A stretch of DNA of 64,000 bases from assembly GCA_020746875.1 (NCBI GenBank), contig JAGTJL010000022.1, positions 62,001 to 126,000 on the forward strand, written 5' to 3'. Shown in pieces: positions 24,343 through 36,644 of this stretch; the first letter of the stretch is position 1, and every line of letters begins with the position of its first letter. Both the position numbers and the translations under genes were made by a program. Source of the DNA: Rhexocercosporidium sp. MPI-PUGE-AT-0058. Taxonomy: Eukaryota > Ascomycota > Leotiomycetes > Helotiales. The notes under the pieces were generated by a model. That model did not search any database and was not told the origin of the DNA. It was given only the letters and a program-made list of their open reading frames with translations.

Positions 24343-25232
24343 TCATGTTGGGTTTGGTGCTGCGGCACCGGTAATACCACCTTCTTCGTCGACGGGCTCG
24401 ACTGGACCGCATGTGCAGAAGAGGTTCATGTCGCCGAAGGCTGGGAGGTATTAGCTTGTGTAAGGGGGAATGGGGTTGAGAAAGACATACCGTCATCCAA
24501 TCTAGTCACACTTGGCCAAAATTTCTTCTCTCTCAGCCATGGCAGAGGGTAAGCTGCCTGTTCGCGAGTATATGGGCGGTCCCACTCTCCGACAATCAGA
24601 TCCTTCTGAGAATGTGGTGCCATCTTCAAGACATTTCCTTCCTTTGGTACTTCGCCATCTTCGACAGCTTGGATCTCTGCTCGGATGGAGATCAAAGCGT
24701 TGATGAACCTATCAAGCTCGTCTTTGCCCTCGGATTCAGTGGGTTCAATCATTAGGGTGTTGGCTACTGGCCAGCTCATGGTTGGAGCGTGGAAACCGTA
24801 ATCTTGGAGACGTTTGGCGATATCGATGGCTTCGATGCCGCATGTCTCCTTGAAGCCTCGAACATCGAGGATGAACTCGTGAGCGCACCGCAAGTTCTCG
24901 TTGGTGTAGAGAATTGGGTAGTATGGACGAAGACGGGACATGATATAGTTAGCGTTCAACAGGGTGATCTTGGTGGCATGTGTTAAGCCACGTCCACCTG
25001 CTGATATTAGCTTGGCCTGCGAAATGGATCGGGATACTCACCCATCATCTTTACATATGCCCAACTGATAGGAAGAATACTTGCGCTCCCCCATGGTGCA
25101 CCGCTGACAGGAGCAATTGCCTTCTCGCCACCAGTTTTGACCAGAGGATGCCCCGGGAGGAAAGGAGCCAAGTGAGACTTGACACCAATCGGTCCAACAC
25201 CAGGACCTCCGCCACCGTGAGGAATACAGAAT

Positions 25233-25264
<32 letters not shown>

Positions 25265-27661
25265 TCCAATCTCACCAGGCGAGCACAAACCGATCTGAGC
25301 GTTCATGTTGGCGCCATCCATGTAGACTTGTCCTCCATGTTGGTGGACAAGGTCACAGGCAGCCTTGACTTGAGGTTCGAAGACACCAAATGTGCTGGGA
25401 TAGGTGATCATGATTGCACCAAGCTCCTCGCTGTACTTCTCACACTTGGCCTTCAGATCGTCCATATCAAGGTTTCCGGTCTTGGTGTCGCACTTGATAG
25501 TGACAACTCGCATTCCAGCCATAGCTGCGGAAGCGGGGTTGGTTCCGTGAGCAGATACTGGAATCAAACAGATGTCACGCTTCTTTCCAGGCTGTTGTTC
25601 TTGGAACTTGCGAATAACGCGAAGTCCAGTGAACTCACCCTGTGCACCGGAGTTCGGCTGTAGAGATACGGCATCAAATCCAGTAATTGTAGCCAAATCA
25701 GCCTCCAGCTCATCAATCATGACCTTGTAACCGGTAGCTTGATCGGCAGGCACAAAGGGATGAATGGAAGCGAATTCAGGCCATGTGACTGGTGCCATCT
25801 CTGTCGTCGCATTGAGCTTCATGGTGCATGACCCAAGAGGAATCATGGAGTGGGTCAAGGAGAGGTCCTTGGACTGGAGGTGATGGATGTAGCGGAGCAG
25901 CTCAGTCTCTGAGTGGTGGATGTTGAAAACAGGGTGGGTGAGGTACTCGGATGTTCGCTTCAGCCCTGTTGGGATAGGCAGTGTTCCGCTTCCAGGTAGG
26001 GACTTGATGATCTGCTCAATGTTGATCTCCATGTCTGATTTAGCGAACTTCTTGAAGATCGCAAGTATCTCCTCCAGGTCCTTGGCATCAACAGTCTCGT
26101 CGATAGTAATACCCAATCGGCTGTCGTCAAACTTTCTCAAGTTGATGTTGAAAGCACTAACTGCATGTTGCAGGACCTCATCGGCCTTGCCCTGACCAAC
26201 ATTGACGACAACAGTGTCGAAAAGAACACTTCCATCTTCTCCCTTGCCTCTAGACCCAGTTTTGAATCCAAGCGACTTGAGACCAGACTCGATGATTCTG
26301 GCACCGTTGATAGCACGCTCAGCAATATTCTTAAGACCTTGAGGACCGTGGTAAACAGCGTAGAAAGCACTCATATTCGCCAAAAGCGCCTGTGCAGTGC
26401 AAACATTGCTAGTAGCCTTCTCACGTCGAATATGCTGCTCTCTGGTCTGCAGAGTAAGTCTCATGGCCTTGTCTCCCAATCTATCCTTGGATACACCAAT
26501 GAGACGACCTGGAATCTTTCGCTTGTACTTCTCGCCTACAGCAAAAAATGCAGCATGAGGTCCACCATATCCAAACGGCACACCAAATCGCTGAGCATTT
26601 CCGAATGCGATATCAGCCCCAAACTCTCCAGGTGGCGTAAGAACAGTCAGGGCTAGGAGATCTGTAGCAACACTGAACGTAGCCCCTTGCGCGTGGATAA
26701 TGTTTGCAAGACCCTTGAAGTCCTCAACTCCTCCCTCGGTATCTGGGTACTGGACGAGAACTCCAACGAGGTCCTTTCCGAGTTCCTTCACGCGGGCTCC
26801 TCCGTCTGCGAGAACATCTCCGATTTCAATCTTGATATCGAATCCATCCGCGCGACTTTGAAGTACTGCCTTAGTCTGGGGGTGGACTAAGTGACTAACA
26901 AAGAAAGTCTTGTTCTTGCTCTTCTGTCTGGAAGCTGGCAGAGCATTGAGAGACAACGTCATTGCCTCAGCAGCAGCCGTAGATTCATCGAGCAGAGACG
27001 CATTGGAGATTGGAAGTGCCGTCAAGTCACAGACCAGTGTCTGGAAATTCAATAATGACTCCAACCGACCTTGACTGATCTCTGGCTGATATGGGGTGTA
27101 ACTGGTATACCATCCTGGACCCTCCAACACATTCCTCTTAATGACTTCTGGCACTCTTGTTCCTGCATATCCACACCCGATGTAGCTTCGCATAATCGTA
27201 TTCTTGGAGGCAATGGTTCGAAGTCTCGCCAGCAATTGGGATTCTGTGAACCCTTCATCTCCTCCAGACTTCGCAGCATCTATCTCAAGATCCTTCGCAG
27301 ACAAGATATCACTTGGCAGAACTTGCTTGACGAACTCGTCCAGACTCTTGACTGGTGGATCGAGAGCTTTGAGCATCAGCTCCGTAGTACCAGGTGTAGG
27401 ACCTATGTGCCGTCTTGCGAAAGTATCGAGGGGGAGGTAGGAGCCTCGCGAGACCTCTGCAGACTTGGCAATCTTCGAATCATCTTTGGCAGAGCTGGTA
27501 TAGAAAGTACGTCTTCCTATGGGTTTAGAAGCAACGGGGGAACGAGAGCATTGGTGACGGATCCATGGTCGTGTGAGTTGGAACGATCGTGTTGAGGAGC
27601 TTTGAGTGTGCGCAACAATGCGTCCGAGCTGGGCTCGAACTGCAAGACTTGAGGTCGCCAT
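24343..27661 (-). CDS. GCV2: Mitochondrial glycine dehydrogenase (decarboxylating), glycine cleavage P-protein
   Basis: The P-protein is the PLP-dependent enzyme that decarboxylates glycine and loads the aminomethyl group on the lipoyl H-protein in the mitochondrial matrix. Three exons (27661-25042, 24997-24491, 24440-24343), all in frame, give 1074 aa. The N-terminus is Arg/Ser-rich and typical of a mitochondrial presequence, with mature sequence starting near [12 protein letters not shown]. The first half includes the conserved RSYIGCGY and [17 protein letters not shown]. The PLP lysine lies in [18 protein letters not shown], and [14 protein letters not shown] is present. The C-terminal exons carry GLTHATKIT and end with [10 protein letters not shown], as in fungal homologues. 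No lesion is seen in over 3.2 kb of coding sequence. It is divergent from TOM5. Confidence 0.97.
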
Positions 27662-28121
27662 CGTATCTCAAGCTCGCCGTGCTCGAAAATCGAAAATAAA
27701 GTCGGTGAGGGCAGCTGTTTATCTTTCTGGGGAGAGTGTATGGCGGGGCTCGGGTGGTTTAGGAGCCAATGGTACTCAACCCCTCATAGCAAGTATGATA
27801 AGAGAAGTTGGGGGATTTGGGGATTTGGTGACTGAATGTTCAATTGATTTGAAGGACAGTTTCTCCAGAAGAAGAAAAGATTCTTTATTGGAAAATTGAG
27901 AGTGGGATTGAATCATGTAAAGTTCAAAAAGTAGTTCTTTTCGAAGACATGATGCCCGCGCCAGATAAAAATATACGCCACAGCTTCCTAGCGCGCCACC
28001 ACGGCATGAACCCCTGGTCATGTCGAAAAAGGGCGCTCCAAAACCGCATTCAGCAGTCCAGCCAGCATCAACAAGACCAAAAATACCCAACCCATCCCAA
28101 CCAACTTGATAAATCCACAAA
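27662..28121. other. Divergent promoter region GCV2/TOM5
   Basis: About 460 bp between the two start codons, both for mitochondrial proteins. No regulatory motif was assigned. Confidence 0.5.
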
Positions 28122-28390
28122 ATGTTCGGAGGACGTAAGTTGTCTTCAAAGGTGAAATGTTAGATATTTGTTAACGATTCTGCAGCTCCACCACCAATGA
28201 GCGCGGCTGACCTAAAGGCTGCCGAGGACGAGAGTACCTTGACCATCCAAAAGGTCATCGTTGGAGCTGTTCTGCTGTACTTGTGTATGTGTTCAGAGCC
28301 TTGTACCGTACGAGGGTGCTGGTAGATTATGTGCTGACCCGTCATGTTGCAGCACCGTTTGCGATCGATGTTGTCTCGAAGCTTGTGTAA
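28122..28390 (+). CDS. TOM5: Tom5, small subunit of the mitochondrial outer-membrane TOM complex
   Basis: Tom5 is a small tail-anchored subunit of the general import pore. Three exons (28122-28134, 28186-28284, 28353-28390) give only 49 aa, so the gene is too short for ordinary ORF calling. The protein starts MFGG followed by a proline run, has the conserved acidic helix DLKAAEDEST, and ends with a hydrophobic anchor and PFAIDVVSKLV, matching filamentous fungal Tom5. The first exon codes for barely four residues. All splice sites are GT-AG and the frame is kept across both introns. Confidence 0.9.
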
Positions 28391-29707
28391 GGGGGAGAAC
28401 CGATAGGGACAGAGCTGTACGACTACGAGAGGAGTGTAATACGGATGAAAAGGGGCTGCATATCTGGAGCATGGCATCATAGAGAGATAATGACAGGGTG
28501 GTAGACAAGAGCCACGGATGGAATGTGTATAACGTGGAGAATGAATACCTCTCTTCTACGAAGTCCAAGGGCTGCAGACAAGCTTTGGATGTTGATCCTC
28601 GGGCCCTGAGAGGGGCAAACCTGCAGTTTCGAAGGGATGCGAAGGGAAGATGCTACTGCTCGGTCGAGCTTTCTTTCTTTCTTCCTTGAAAGTATTGCCC
28701 CAAGGAGATATTCGCATTTTTCAAGATCTCCCTTCCATCATATTGAAGCACTTATCAAAATCTTGTTCCTTGAACCTCAGTATCAAAGTCATCTAGAGCT
28801 TCTTAGCAGCTAGTGCAGCATCTCCCATCCTGGAAGTGTGCCTCTCAGCGCCTTCTGTAACGATCTTACGTTTATCCACCGAACGGAATAGTTTCTATTA
28901 CACATAGCGCATATATCGAGAGTCTCCTGACAGTGAGATGTGCACTCAGATGTGCAAAGAAGGCGCACAAGCTACTTTGCGGCAGGATTCGCTTAGACTC
29001 GGCTTTCCATACCTAATGCAAGCCAGAGCAGAGAGCTGGACTGCTGTTTGGAAGTCTCCATGTCCAGCAATTCCGTCATCATAACAGGATGGAACTGCCA
29101 TACTGAGTTGCGGCTCATAAGGAGCGCGATTTAGGAATCAGTGACTCTTTTGACATTCTGAAGAGAAGCCACGCTTCAATTCTATGCTTCTTTGCTTCAA
29201 TAAAGTCTTGCAGATAAGCTCATATCTAGGTAACAACGCCTCCTTGTTGTTAACATTTCGATGTGATTAAGCAAAGCTGCCTATGCTATTCCCAGCTTAT
29301 ATCGTCACATTTGTATCTTCCTCAAGTCCTCGTCATAGAGTCGTTAAACAGACGACAGCAACTCGACCCATGACAGCAGAATCCAAAGATGGAAGTGGCC
29401 ACTCCCAATGAAGCCATTTGAGCCATGGCCCAAGGTGAGTGATCACTCGAGCAAGTCTCCTTAGGTGAGTCCCCTTACAATTAGCGACAATCATCATTTC
29501 TCTGCCATACCCATGGTACTTGGCTCGAGAACGTCGGGCAAAAACAATATGAAGCTCGAGTCGACTGATTACTTTAATATCGTCTACATTATTCCAAAAC
29601 ACCCACATCTAAGCCAAAACTCTCTCGCCCAGGGCACAAAACTCACCCCACCCCAACCTATCCCCAATCATCATCTCCCATCATTCCCTCCCTTTAAGCA
29701 CTCCAAC
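28391..29707. other. Intergenic, no gene seen
   Basis: About 1.3 kb. Frames are short and end repeatedly; CT-rich near 28670. The part near 29600-29707 is C-rich on the + strand because it borders the compositionally biased end of the acetyltransferase. Confidence 0.45.
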
Positions 29708-30430
29708 TCAAACCAAGCCCTCCCTAACCTCCTCCAACCTCCTCCGCTGCCTCCCCCCCTCATCAAAATTCCCCTCCTCCAACCACCCCTCCAATCCCCT
29801 CTTAACCCCAGCCTTTCCCTCCTCAAACCACTCCCCATCCAAACAACTGAACCATACCGAATCTCTCCTCCTACCCTTCACAACCATATGTTTCCTAAAC
29901 ACCCCCTCTTTAACAAAGCCCAGTCTAGTCGCAGCACGCAAACTCGGGTCGTTGAAGGAGTTAGTTTTCCATTCTACGCGGTGGTAGTGGAGGTCTTCGA
30001 AGGCGTGGCGCATGAGGAGATAGGTGGCTTCTGTGGCGGCGGGGGTACGTTGGAGGGAAGTGCTGAAGAGGACGTGTCCAATTTCGAGGGTGCGGTGGGG
30101 AGGAGTTATGTTCATTAGGGCGATTATACCGACTGCTCTGGGTTCGGAGGTAGATGAAGACATTATGGTATAAGGGAAGAAGACAGGACTATCAAGGAGG
30201 GAAGTGAAGTGTGTTGTGAAGGAAGGAAGGTCATGGAAGGGCCCGCCAGGCAGGTAGGTGTATAGGTGGTCGTTGTGAGACCCGCCTAGGGAGAGGTAGA
30301 GGTCTGGTATGTGGGCTTCTGTGAGGGGGATGAGGAGGATTGAGTGTTGCCCGATGAGGGTTCTGAATTGGTCTGGTAGGAGCGCTGGAGGGCCGGAGAC
30401 GATATCTCCTTTGGGTTCGAAGTTGGACAT
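29708..30430 (-). CDS. GNAT-family N-acetyltransferase
   Basis: This is a single-exon protein of 240 aa of the RimJ/RimL-like GNAT group, expected to transfer an acetyl group from acetyl-CoA to an amine. The ATG at 30430 (MSNFEPKG) is used; the frame extends upstream only to a TTG. The fold is indicated by the N-terminal LIPLTEAHIPDLY, then VGIIALMNITPPHRTLEIGHVLF, a typical beta4 segment leading to the acetyl-CoA binding turn, then a helix with ATYLLMRHAFEDL, RVEWKTNSFNDPSLRAATRL and GFVKEGVFRKHMVVKGR. The last 40 residues are Glu/Arg-rich. The same arrangement occurs in many uncharacterised fungal acetyltransferases; the substrate is unknown. Confidence 0.88.
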   Translation of the reverse strand: MSNFEPKGDIVSGPPALLPDQFRTLIGQHSILLIPLTEAHIPDLYLSLGGSHNDHLYTYLPGGPFHDLPSFTTHFTSLLDSPVFFPYTIMSSSTSEPRAVGIIALMNITPPHRTLEIGHVLFSTSLQRTPAATEATYLLMRHAFEDLHYHRVEWKTNSFNDPSLRAATRLGFVKEGVFRKHMVVKGRRRDSVWFSCLDGEWFEEGKAGVKRGLEGWLEEGNFDEGGRQRRRLEEVREGLV

Positions 30431-30814
30431 TTTGAGTGTTATGTGATGGGATGTCAAATTGGAAGCGAGAATAAGTATGTGAGCACTTCAAATGGGATGA
30501 GCTCTGAGTTATAGTAACTGGAAAACGTATGAGTCATTGGATCAAATCCACATCAAAAACAGGGCTTACGTGACTCTCCGGGTGAAATATCTCCTTGTAG
30601 ACTAGACCGTTTAGGAATCCCCTGTGAATGCCGAAAGTAGTCCTTGAAGGATGGTTGAAGTCGTTGAACCTCAATGGACTTTCCAGGTTAGCAAACTAGA
30701 TATTCACGTGACATAAACAAGTAGGGAGGGAACCTCAAGCGGAAAGCCTCCCTGGTGCCACTCTGGGACAAATCTTTGTAATATACATGGTTCTATGCGT
30801 CTACCATTATGCCG
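30431..30814. other. Intergenic, no gene seen
   Basis: About 380 bp between the NUP57 stop and the acetyltransferase start, both on the minus strand. Confidence 0.5.
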
Positions 30815-32332
30815 CTAAACGAATTGAAGGCGTCTGGCCTGGGTATCATTCTTCATGGTCTCCTTGACTTTTGGTGCCGTGAAACCTCCTTGCTCCTTTT
30901 GCCATTCTGTGAATTCTTTGTTTATCGAGTCATATTCTCCTTTGAGATGGGACAACTGGGTGTTGTAATCCTCCAATACCTGAAGAATGTTAGTAGGGTC
31001 TGCTTGACAGAATAGAAAAACATACCTTCTTAGCCTGGCTACTCGTATCTTCATCCAACACATCTGGTGCTTCTGTACCTGCCTTCTCAATCTCATTCCG
31101 TAGTGTACGTGCTCGATCTTGAACTATAAGCATTCTCGCCCAGATCTCCTCTCCTCTCGCACCCAATCCAGGATCAGTGACGTTCTTTTCAAGAGTCAAC
31201 AATTTCGTCCGCAGATCCTCTTCATCGCCAGCCATTGCGTAGCCTCTGTTTCTGAGCACCTGAACCTTAGTTGCCAATGCCAAACACCGTTGCTTCAACA
31301 CGACGTGCTTTCTCCGCGCATCTATCGTCCTAATGCTTGTCTTGGTTTCGTGTTCTTGCATCATCTTTGTCAAGGAGGAGTTGATTTCATGGAGACGAAC
31401 GTTGAAGTTTGAGAGATTGCGCTGCTGAAGCTTGATTCGCTCTCCCATTTGCGAAAATCCAACACAAAGGACAGGGATATATCCGGGGCCAGGCTTGTTC
31501 GCCAGAGCCTCCTCCCAGGCTTTTGGGTCTTCGTTGGGGCCCGGACGGTAGTAAGGTGCCATGTTGTCGTCCACTTTATTGTAGAAGTAATGCTTGAACA
31601 CGCAGTTTGGATTTCCCGAGTCCCATTTTTCGAGTACGGTTTGCATCTGGTCTGGAATACTCTTTTCACCTTTGGAGGGTTAACTAAGCAACCTCAAAAG
31701 TATGGATGAGACTTACGAGGATTGACAACATTGTTGGCTTGCCATAACGATCCACCTTGACCTAATTGAGGAACGGGTTGTTGCGAGGATTGGCCAAAGA
31801 GACTATTCTGCTGGGGTTGGTTGTTCTGGCTCTGACCTAGTCCACCTAGGAAACCGCTTTGCTGTTGTTGTTGATTATTCTGGCCTTGACCCACTCCACC
31901 AAATAGACTCCCAGACTGCTGCTGCTGGTTGTTTTGGTTCTGGCCCAATCCACCACCGAACAGACTGCCAGTTTGTTGCTGTTGATTGTTTTGGCTTTGA
32001 CCGAAGAGACCACCAGGCTGTTGACTTTGGTTTTGTTGCCCTCCGAATCCTTGCGACTGCTGGTTTTGACCCGCATTGCCAAACAACCCTCCGCCTTGCT
32101 GTTGTTGACTTTGCGTGCTCTGCCCCAAGTTCCCAAATAGCCCTCCGGTTCCTTGGTTCTGTTGTGTGTTCTGACCCAGGTTGCCAAACATACTACTGCC
32201 ACCTTGTTGTTGCTGGTTCTGCTGATTGTTCGTTCCTAAAGAGCCAAAGAGTCCTCCACTAGATTGCTGTGTATTTGTATTGACCGAAGAACCAAACAAC
32301 CCTCCCCCAGCTGGCTTAGATGCTCCGAACAT
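30815..32332 (-). CDS. NUP57: Nucleoporin Nup57 (Nup54 homologue)
   Basis: This is an FG nucleoporin of the central channel Nsp1-Nup49-Nup57 complex. Three exons (32332-31717, 31669-31026, 30979-30815) give 474 aa. Exon 1 encodes a Gln/Asn-rich domain with repeated GLFG, FG and LFG units. Exons 2 and 3 encode the coiled-coil region, starting with the conserved VLEKWDSGNPNC and FKHYFYNKVDDN, then DPKAWEEAL and several heptad-rich segments. The acceptor of intron 1 is AAG rather than CAG or TAG, but the frame and the family sequence across the junction support it. It shares a divergent promoter with the NDUFA8 homologue. Confidence 0.93.
31731..32310 (-). repeat. GLFG/Gln-rich repeats within NUP57
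   Basis: The first exon of NUP57 consists largely of imperfect repeats encoding LFG or GLFG cores separated by Gln/Asn-rich spacers, with at least ten copies. CAG/CAA-type codons dominate, so the DNA itself is repetitive. Confidence 0.8.
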
Positions 32333-32818
32333 GTCGATATCTTAGGGGCAAAGTTTTGAAGTGCAGGGGCGATCGGAGTGCTGAGTCGTCGGGATGGTGC
32401 TCCGAAGTGAAGTCGCGCGCAGGGGATAGCTTCAAAAGACAGCTTCCTACCTAGGCGCGTGGAAGTTGAAAGGGCGCGCAGGCTGGGGAACAAAGAAAAA
32501 CAGCCGTCCTTAGGGTGTGGAATATCGGCGGAGCTGGAGAGATCGACGACCCTTGTAGATAAGCGATTGTGAGCTTTGCTGGGTGGTGGAGATGGAATTG
32601 AAGGGTGAAGAACTTCTCAGCTGGAATCTTGTCGCGAGGTCGAAGGCTGGTGGTCGCGACTTTCAGGAAAAGTCTCGCTTGAACTTGGGTGGCCAATCAG
32701 AGCCTCGACCCGGACCGCTGACCTTCGACTCGAGCTCCTCCAAACGCCCGAATTAAGCTGTTGCACCTCCCAATTGAGCCTCCCACACCCTTCCCAACCC
32801 TCCAGCAATACCGTCAAG
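32333..32818. other. Divergent promoter region NUP57/NDUFA8 homologue
   Basis: About 490 bp between the two start codons with no coding signal. Confidence 0.5.
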
Positions 32819-33628
32819 ATGTCGGGAAGACCAGCCAGGTATGGTTAAGTTAATTATTTGTGACCCCCTATTGTGCGAGAAATTATAGCTGATCAAATGC
32901 AATTGCAGATTCAATCAATCTACCCTCATCGATACGACACCTCTACCAGCAGACATCCCAGCCGTGACGGAGATCGGAAGCAGTTCAGCGCCATTGCTGT
33001 CGGCCAGTTTCTTCATTGGAGCAAGATGCAAATCCTACAATGACGACTTCATGCAGTGCAAGACCGAGAGCGGGGGAAAGGGCGAGATAGACTGTTTGAA
33101 GGAGGGCAGAAGGGTCACAAGATGCGCCAAGAGTGTGTAAGTGCTGCTTGTACTTCGAAATGGTCACGGAAAAGGAATCGGTTGAATTGGCACATCCTGT
33201 AGGGTTTGAAGAAGCTGGCTTGGAGTGACAGGATGCCAAAGGGAGGGACCATCGCGGGATATCTACGGCGCTGAAGGGACCTGCGGCGATGAACAGGGTA
33301 ACATGAGGCTGATGACAGTCTTCTAGGATCGAGGATGTGAACAAGCACTGTCTGGCAGAGTTCCGAAAGCACTGGACCTGCTTGGACAACAATAATCAGC
33401 AACTCTGGCAATGCCGACCAGCCGAATGGAAGCTTAACAAATGCGTGTTTGACAACCTGGTAAGACCTGCCTACCTTCAATGGCTGGGAACAAGTGCCAC
33501 ACAAGACTAGCCTCAAATGCTGATGCTATTGAAATTAGAAAATCGAAAAGGTCATCCCTGATACCCCCGCTGGCGAGACTCCTGTACACCTCAAAACAAG
33601 ACAAATCTACTCGCACCACGGACCTTGA
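32819..33628 (+). CDS. NDUFA8: NADH:ubiquinone oxidoreductase 20.8 kDa subunit (NDUFA8 family)
   Basis: This is an accessory subunit of respiratory complex I on the intermembrane-space side. Four exons (32819-32838, 32909-33136, 33327-33459, 33539-33628) give 156 aa. Four exact C-x9-C units are visible (CKSYNDDFMQC, CLKEGRRVTRC, CLAEFRKHWTC, CRPAEWKLNKC), i.e. two twin CX9C pairs, the hallmark of this subunit and of Mia40-dependent import. The N-terminal STLIDTTPLPADIP and the sequence SSAPLLSASFFIGARC also match fungal homologues. Exon 1 encodes only seven residues. All junctions are GT-AG and keep the frame. Confidence 0.95.
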
Positions 33629-34203
33629 AAAGTGTATGGTCATCGAGCAGGATGGGTCTGGGAGTGTATGTGTACATAAGGGTTGACGAATAGACACAGC
33701 CGTTTGTGCTGTGTCTTGCTGAATTGGAGTTTTTTGCCCTTTACATTCGCCTTGATCAAACTTTGCGACACAACTACTATGGGGAGGGAAGCCCAAGGTG
33801 AGTCACTAGCTAAGTGGCATTGACTCTAAAATAAGTTGAATAGTGGGTATCTACCGCATCTCTGGTCTGCCTGCAACATACCAAATGGTGTTGTTTCTGG
33901 TACTATGGCCGACCTCGTGGCTCGACCTAAATGTTCCTAAAGCTATGAAACGCACGCAGCAAGGTAGTATGAACTTGGAAATCGAGAGACTACCTAAGTA
34001 GGTGTCACGGTTCAGGCGTTGGTTCATCTTGGCTCCCTTCCGGACAAGCTCTCTGATGATGCCTGAACTCACAAAGATGCCATCAGTCCAACCCACTCTA
34101 AACACATATTAAGGAAGGGAAGCCAAGTTTTAAGTAGCAGAGTTCAGACCTTCGTTTTCGCTGACCCAAAGCGCCCACTACAACCTATACAGTCTATGTC
34201 CAG
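33629..34203. other. Intergenic between convergent genes
   Basis: About 575 bp without a supported gene. Confidence 0.5.
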
Positions 34204-35635
34204 CTAATGATCCTTCAGGTCTAATACATCTTTCACCAACACCACACCCTCAGTCCTCAAAGACCGGTTCGCCGCAATACCCGTTAAAATACTCCTTGCT
34301 CCATCAATATGATCAGCCGCCCTCCCAAATCGATCCTCACCAACATTCTCCCCAAACAGATCATTCAATAGCACCGGATCTCCACCACCATGTCCCCCTC
34401 ACCTCCCTCAATCTCAATCTCCCTCGGCTTCTCAAACAATGGCCTCAACGTAACCGTACACCTCTCCAACGCCCCCTCAGCACCCTGCTCACCACCACTA
34501 TTCACATAACTTTGCTCCACAACATCCAGCTCCAGTCGTCCCTTCGTCCCATTAAACACGACCCTAAACCCCTCCCACGGCGCATACGCCGTCAAACTAT
34601 ACGTCAAAATGGCACCGCTCTCATACCTCACCAACACTCCCATCGTGTCCTCAATACTTATTCCATCCCCAAAAACGCTTTGGTCCCTATAATACGAATC
34701 CTCATGCTCGGCCTCGAGATACATCTTCTTCAACTGCTCGTGATCCTCCATATGCAGCGCAAAGGGATCTTTCTTCGCGACCTCGCTACCATAAGCTCGC
34801 GTGTAGAACTCAGTCACGCCACGTCTCTCGGCGTTCTCGCGCCCGTAGAACATGAGACCGCCCTGCGCCATGACGCTTACCGGGGAGGAGCGCAGCCAGA
34901 AGTTTATCAGGTCGAAGTGATGCGTGGATTTGTGGACGAGCAAGCCGCCGGCGTTGCGTTTATCGCGGTGCCAGCGTCGGAAGTAGTCTGCTCCGTGGCT
35001 GGTGTTGAGTGCCCATTCGAAGTGGATAGAGTTGACTTTTCCGATTACTCCTTCGCCTGTTGACTTCTTCAGTAGCTGCTTTGCGTACGGACTTAGAGAA
35101 TCGTTGGAAACATACCCAAAAGCTCATACACCTTGGTGTTATGCGGAGCATACCGGTAGTTAAACGTCACTCTGACCTTCTTTCCCGTCCTCTTCACAGC
35201 ATCAATGATAGCCTGACACCTCGTCTCATCAATCGTCATCGGTTTCTATCCACCTCATCATCAGCACAATCACATCCCTTCACCATCTCAAGACCCATCA
35301 AAAGAAACTACGAAACTACGGACCTCAGTGATAACATTACAACCCAACTCCAACGCCCTGATAATATAAATATCATGCGTCCTATCCATCGTCGTAACAA
35401 TAACCTCATCCGGTCTCGTCTCGTCAACCATCTTCTCAAAGTCCTGAGCTTTGTACGTGGGGAGAGGCGCGGAGGTGTATTTTAGTGAAACGAGCGAGTC
35501 GTTCGCGACATTCATACGGGTCTGGTTCGTGTCGCAGAGTCCGACTATGAGGGATGTAGATTGAAAATCTTTGGCGAGTGCTGAGTAGAAGAAACTACTC
35601 CGGCCTCCTAGGCCGACTATTGCATATCTTTTCAT
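34204..35635 (-). CDS. Gfo/Idh/MocA-family oxidoreductase with a one-base frameshift
   Basis: This is an NAD(P)-dependent sugar or inositol dehydrogenase-like protein; the substrate is unknown. Exons are 35635-35324, 35245-35116 and 35056 onward. The N-terminus has the dinucleotide-binding YAIVGLGGRSSFF and later CDTNQTR. The conserved NVITEKPMTIDETR spans the first intron, and GGLLVHKSTHHFDLINFWL gives the catalytic-region His pair. The frame runs into a stop at 34365-34367 shortly after the five-base C run at 34394-34398. In the other frame the expected family ending continues (GGGDPVLLNDLFG, then ARSILTGIAANRSL) to a stop at 34204-34206. One extra base in that run would restore the frame, giving about 431 aa. 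It is therefore either a recent pseudogene, a truncated allele or a sequencing error. The donor of intron 1 (GTCCGT) is weak. Confidence 0.82.
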
Positions 35636-36644
35636 GACGGGGTTCGGAAGATGTCCAGGGAGTCAAGTCTCGTCTTTTCGAATTAGATAGATTGACGTTT
35701 TGAGATTTAGAAATGGAATGGTGTGCAAAACTACAAGTTCTCGCTCTTACAGATATCCCAAAACATGGAAACGAAATCTCATTTATAAGACCTCGCCGTC
35801 GCTCAGCTATCCTCGAACATCCAAGAAGGGGGGTCAATCCACTCATGTGAGATTCGCCCCACAACCAACCAACCCCACACTCGGTAATCCGCCAGAATAG
35901 CAACCGCATCTCTCTCCATCTCTCTCCAACTCTCACAGGTCTATACCAAATCCACTTAAATCTATATTCAGGGATAATAGGGTTTTTCCAGCAACCAGAA
36001 GCCGCGGATCGACAATGGCGGGGTTAAGCAATGGATCCACAACTCTAAGCTATCCCACTCTTGCGCTCTTGGGACGATGTCTGGACGTTTGGTGGCTGTG
36101 ATTATGCGAGTCTCGCGAGATGTTGTACCGAGTGCTTGGTTGCCAAGGGCAGTCAGTAGCTGTGGCTTTCTTTATAGAATTGCCATGCTCGTACCGACAT
36201 GTTTAGGTGTGGGATTAGTGGGGGTACATATGGTTGAGTAGGAATAGTGTTGGTTTGGAGGCCCTGGAGTGTATTCGTGGTTATTGACTACCCTATTTTA
36301 AAGACAAGGAGTTCCTGGTTGAGTTAGTCTTTATCCAATCAAAAAACCATGCAAATTCCTAGTTGACGACGCTCAAGCTTCACAGTTGGAAAACCAGTGC
36401 CAGGATTGACATGAATGTGATCAAAAGTTCGCATTCTAACCATTCATGATGATACAAACACAACATCTGCCAATCTCTACTTCCGACGTGGCAATTTCCT
36501 CAGGGTATCACAGTCTTTCCCCCTACAACAATGACATGCTGTAGCACTAGCCTCTTACAAGCTGACTAGAGTAAGTCAACTTCAAAGTATCCACCAACCC
36601 GTTCATACTGAGTACTAAGCTAGCAAGCATTGTGGCTTACAAGT
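35636..36644. other. Intergenic, no gene seen
   Basis: About 1 kb between the oxidoreductase start and the stop of the next minus-strand gene. Only short frames are seen. Confidence 0.45.
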
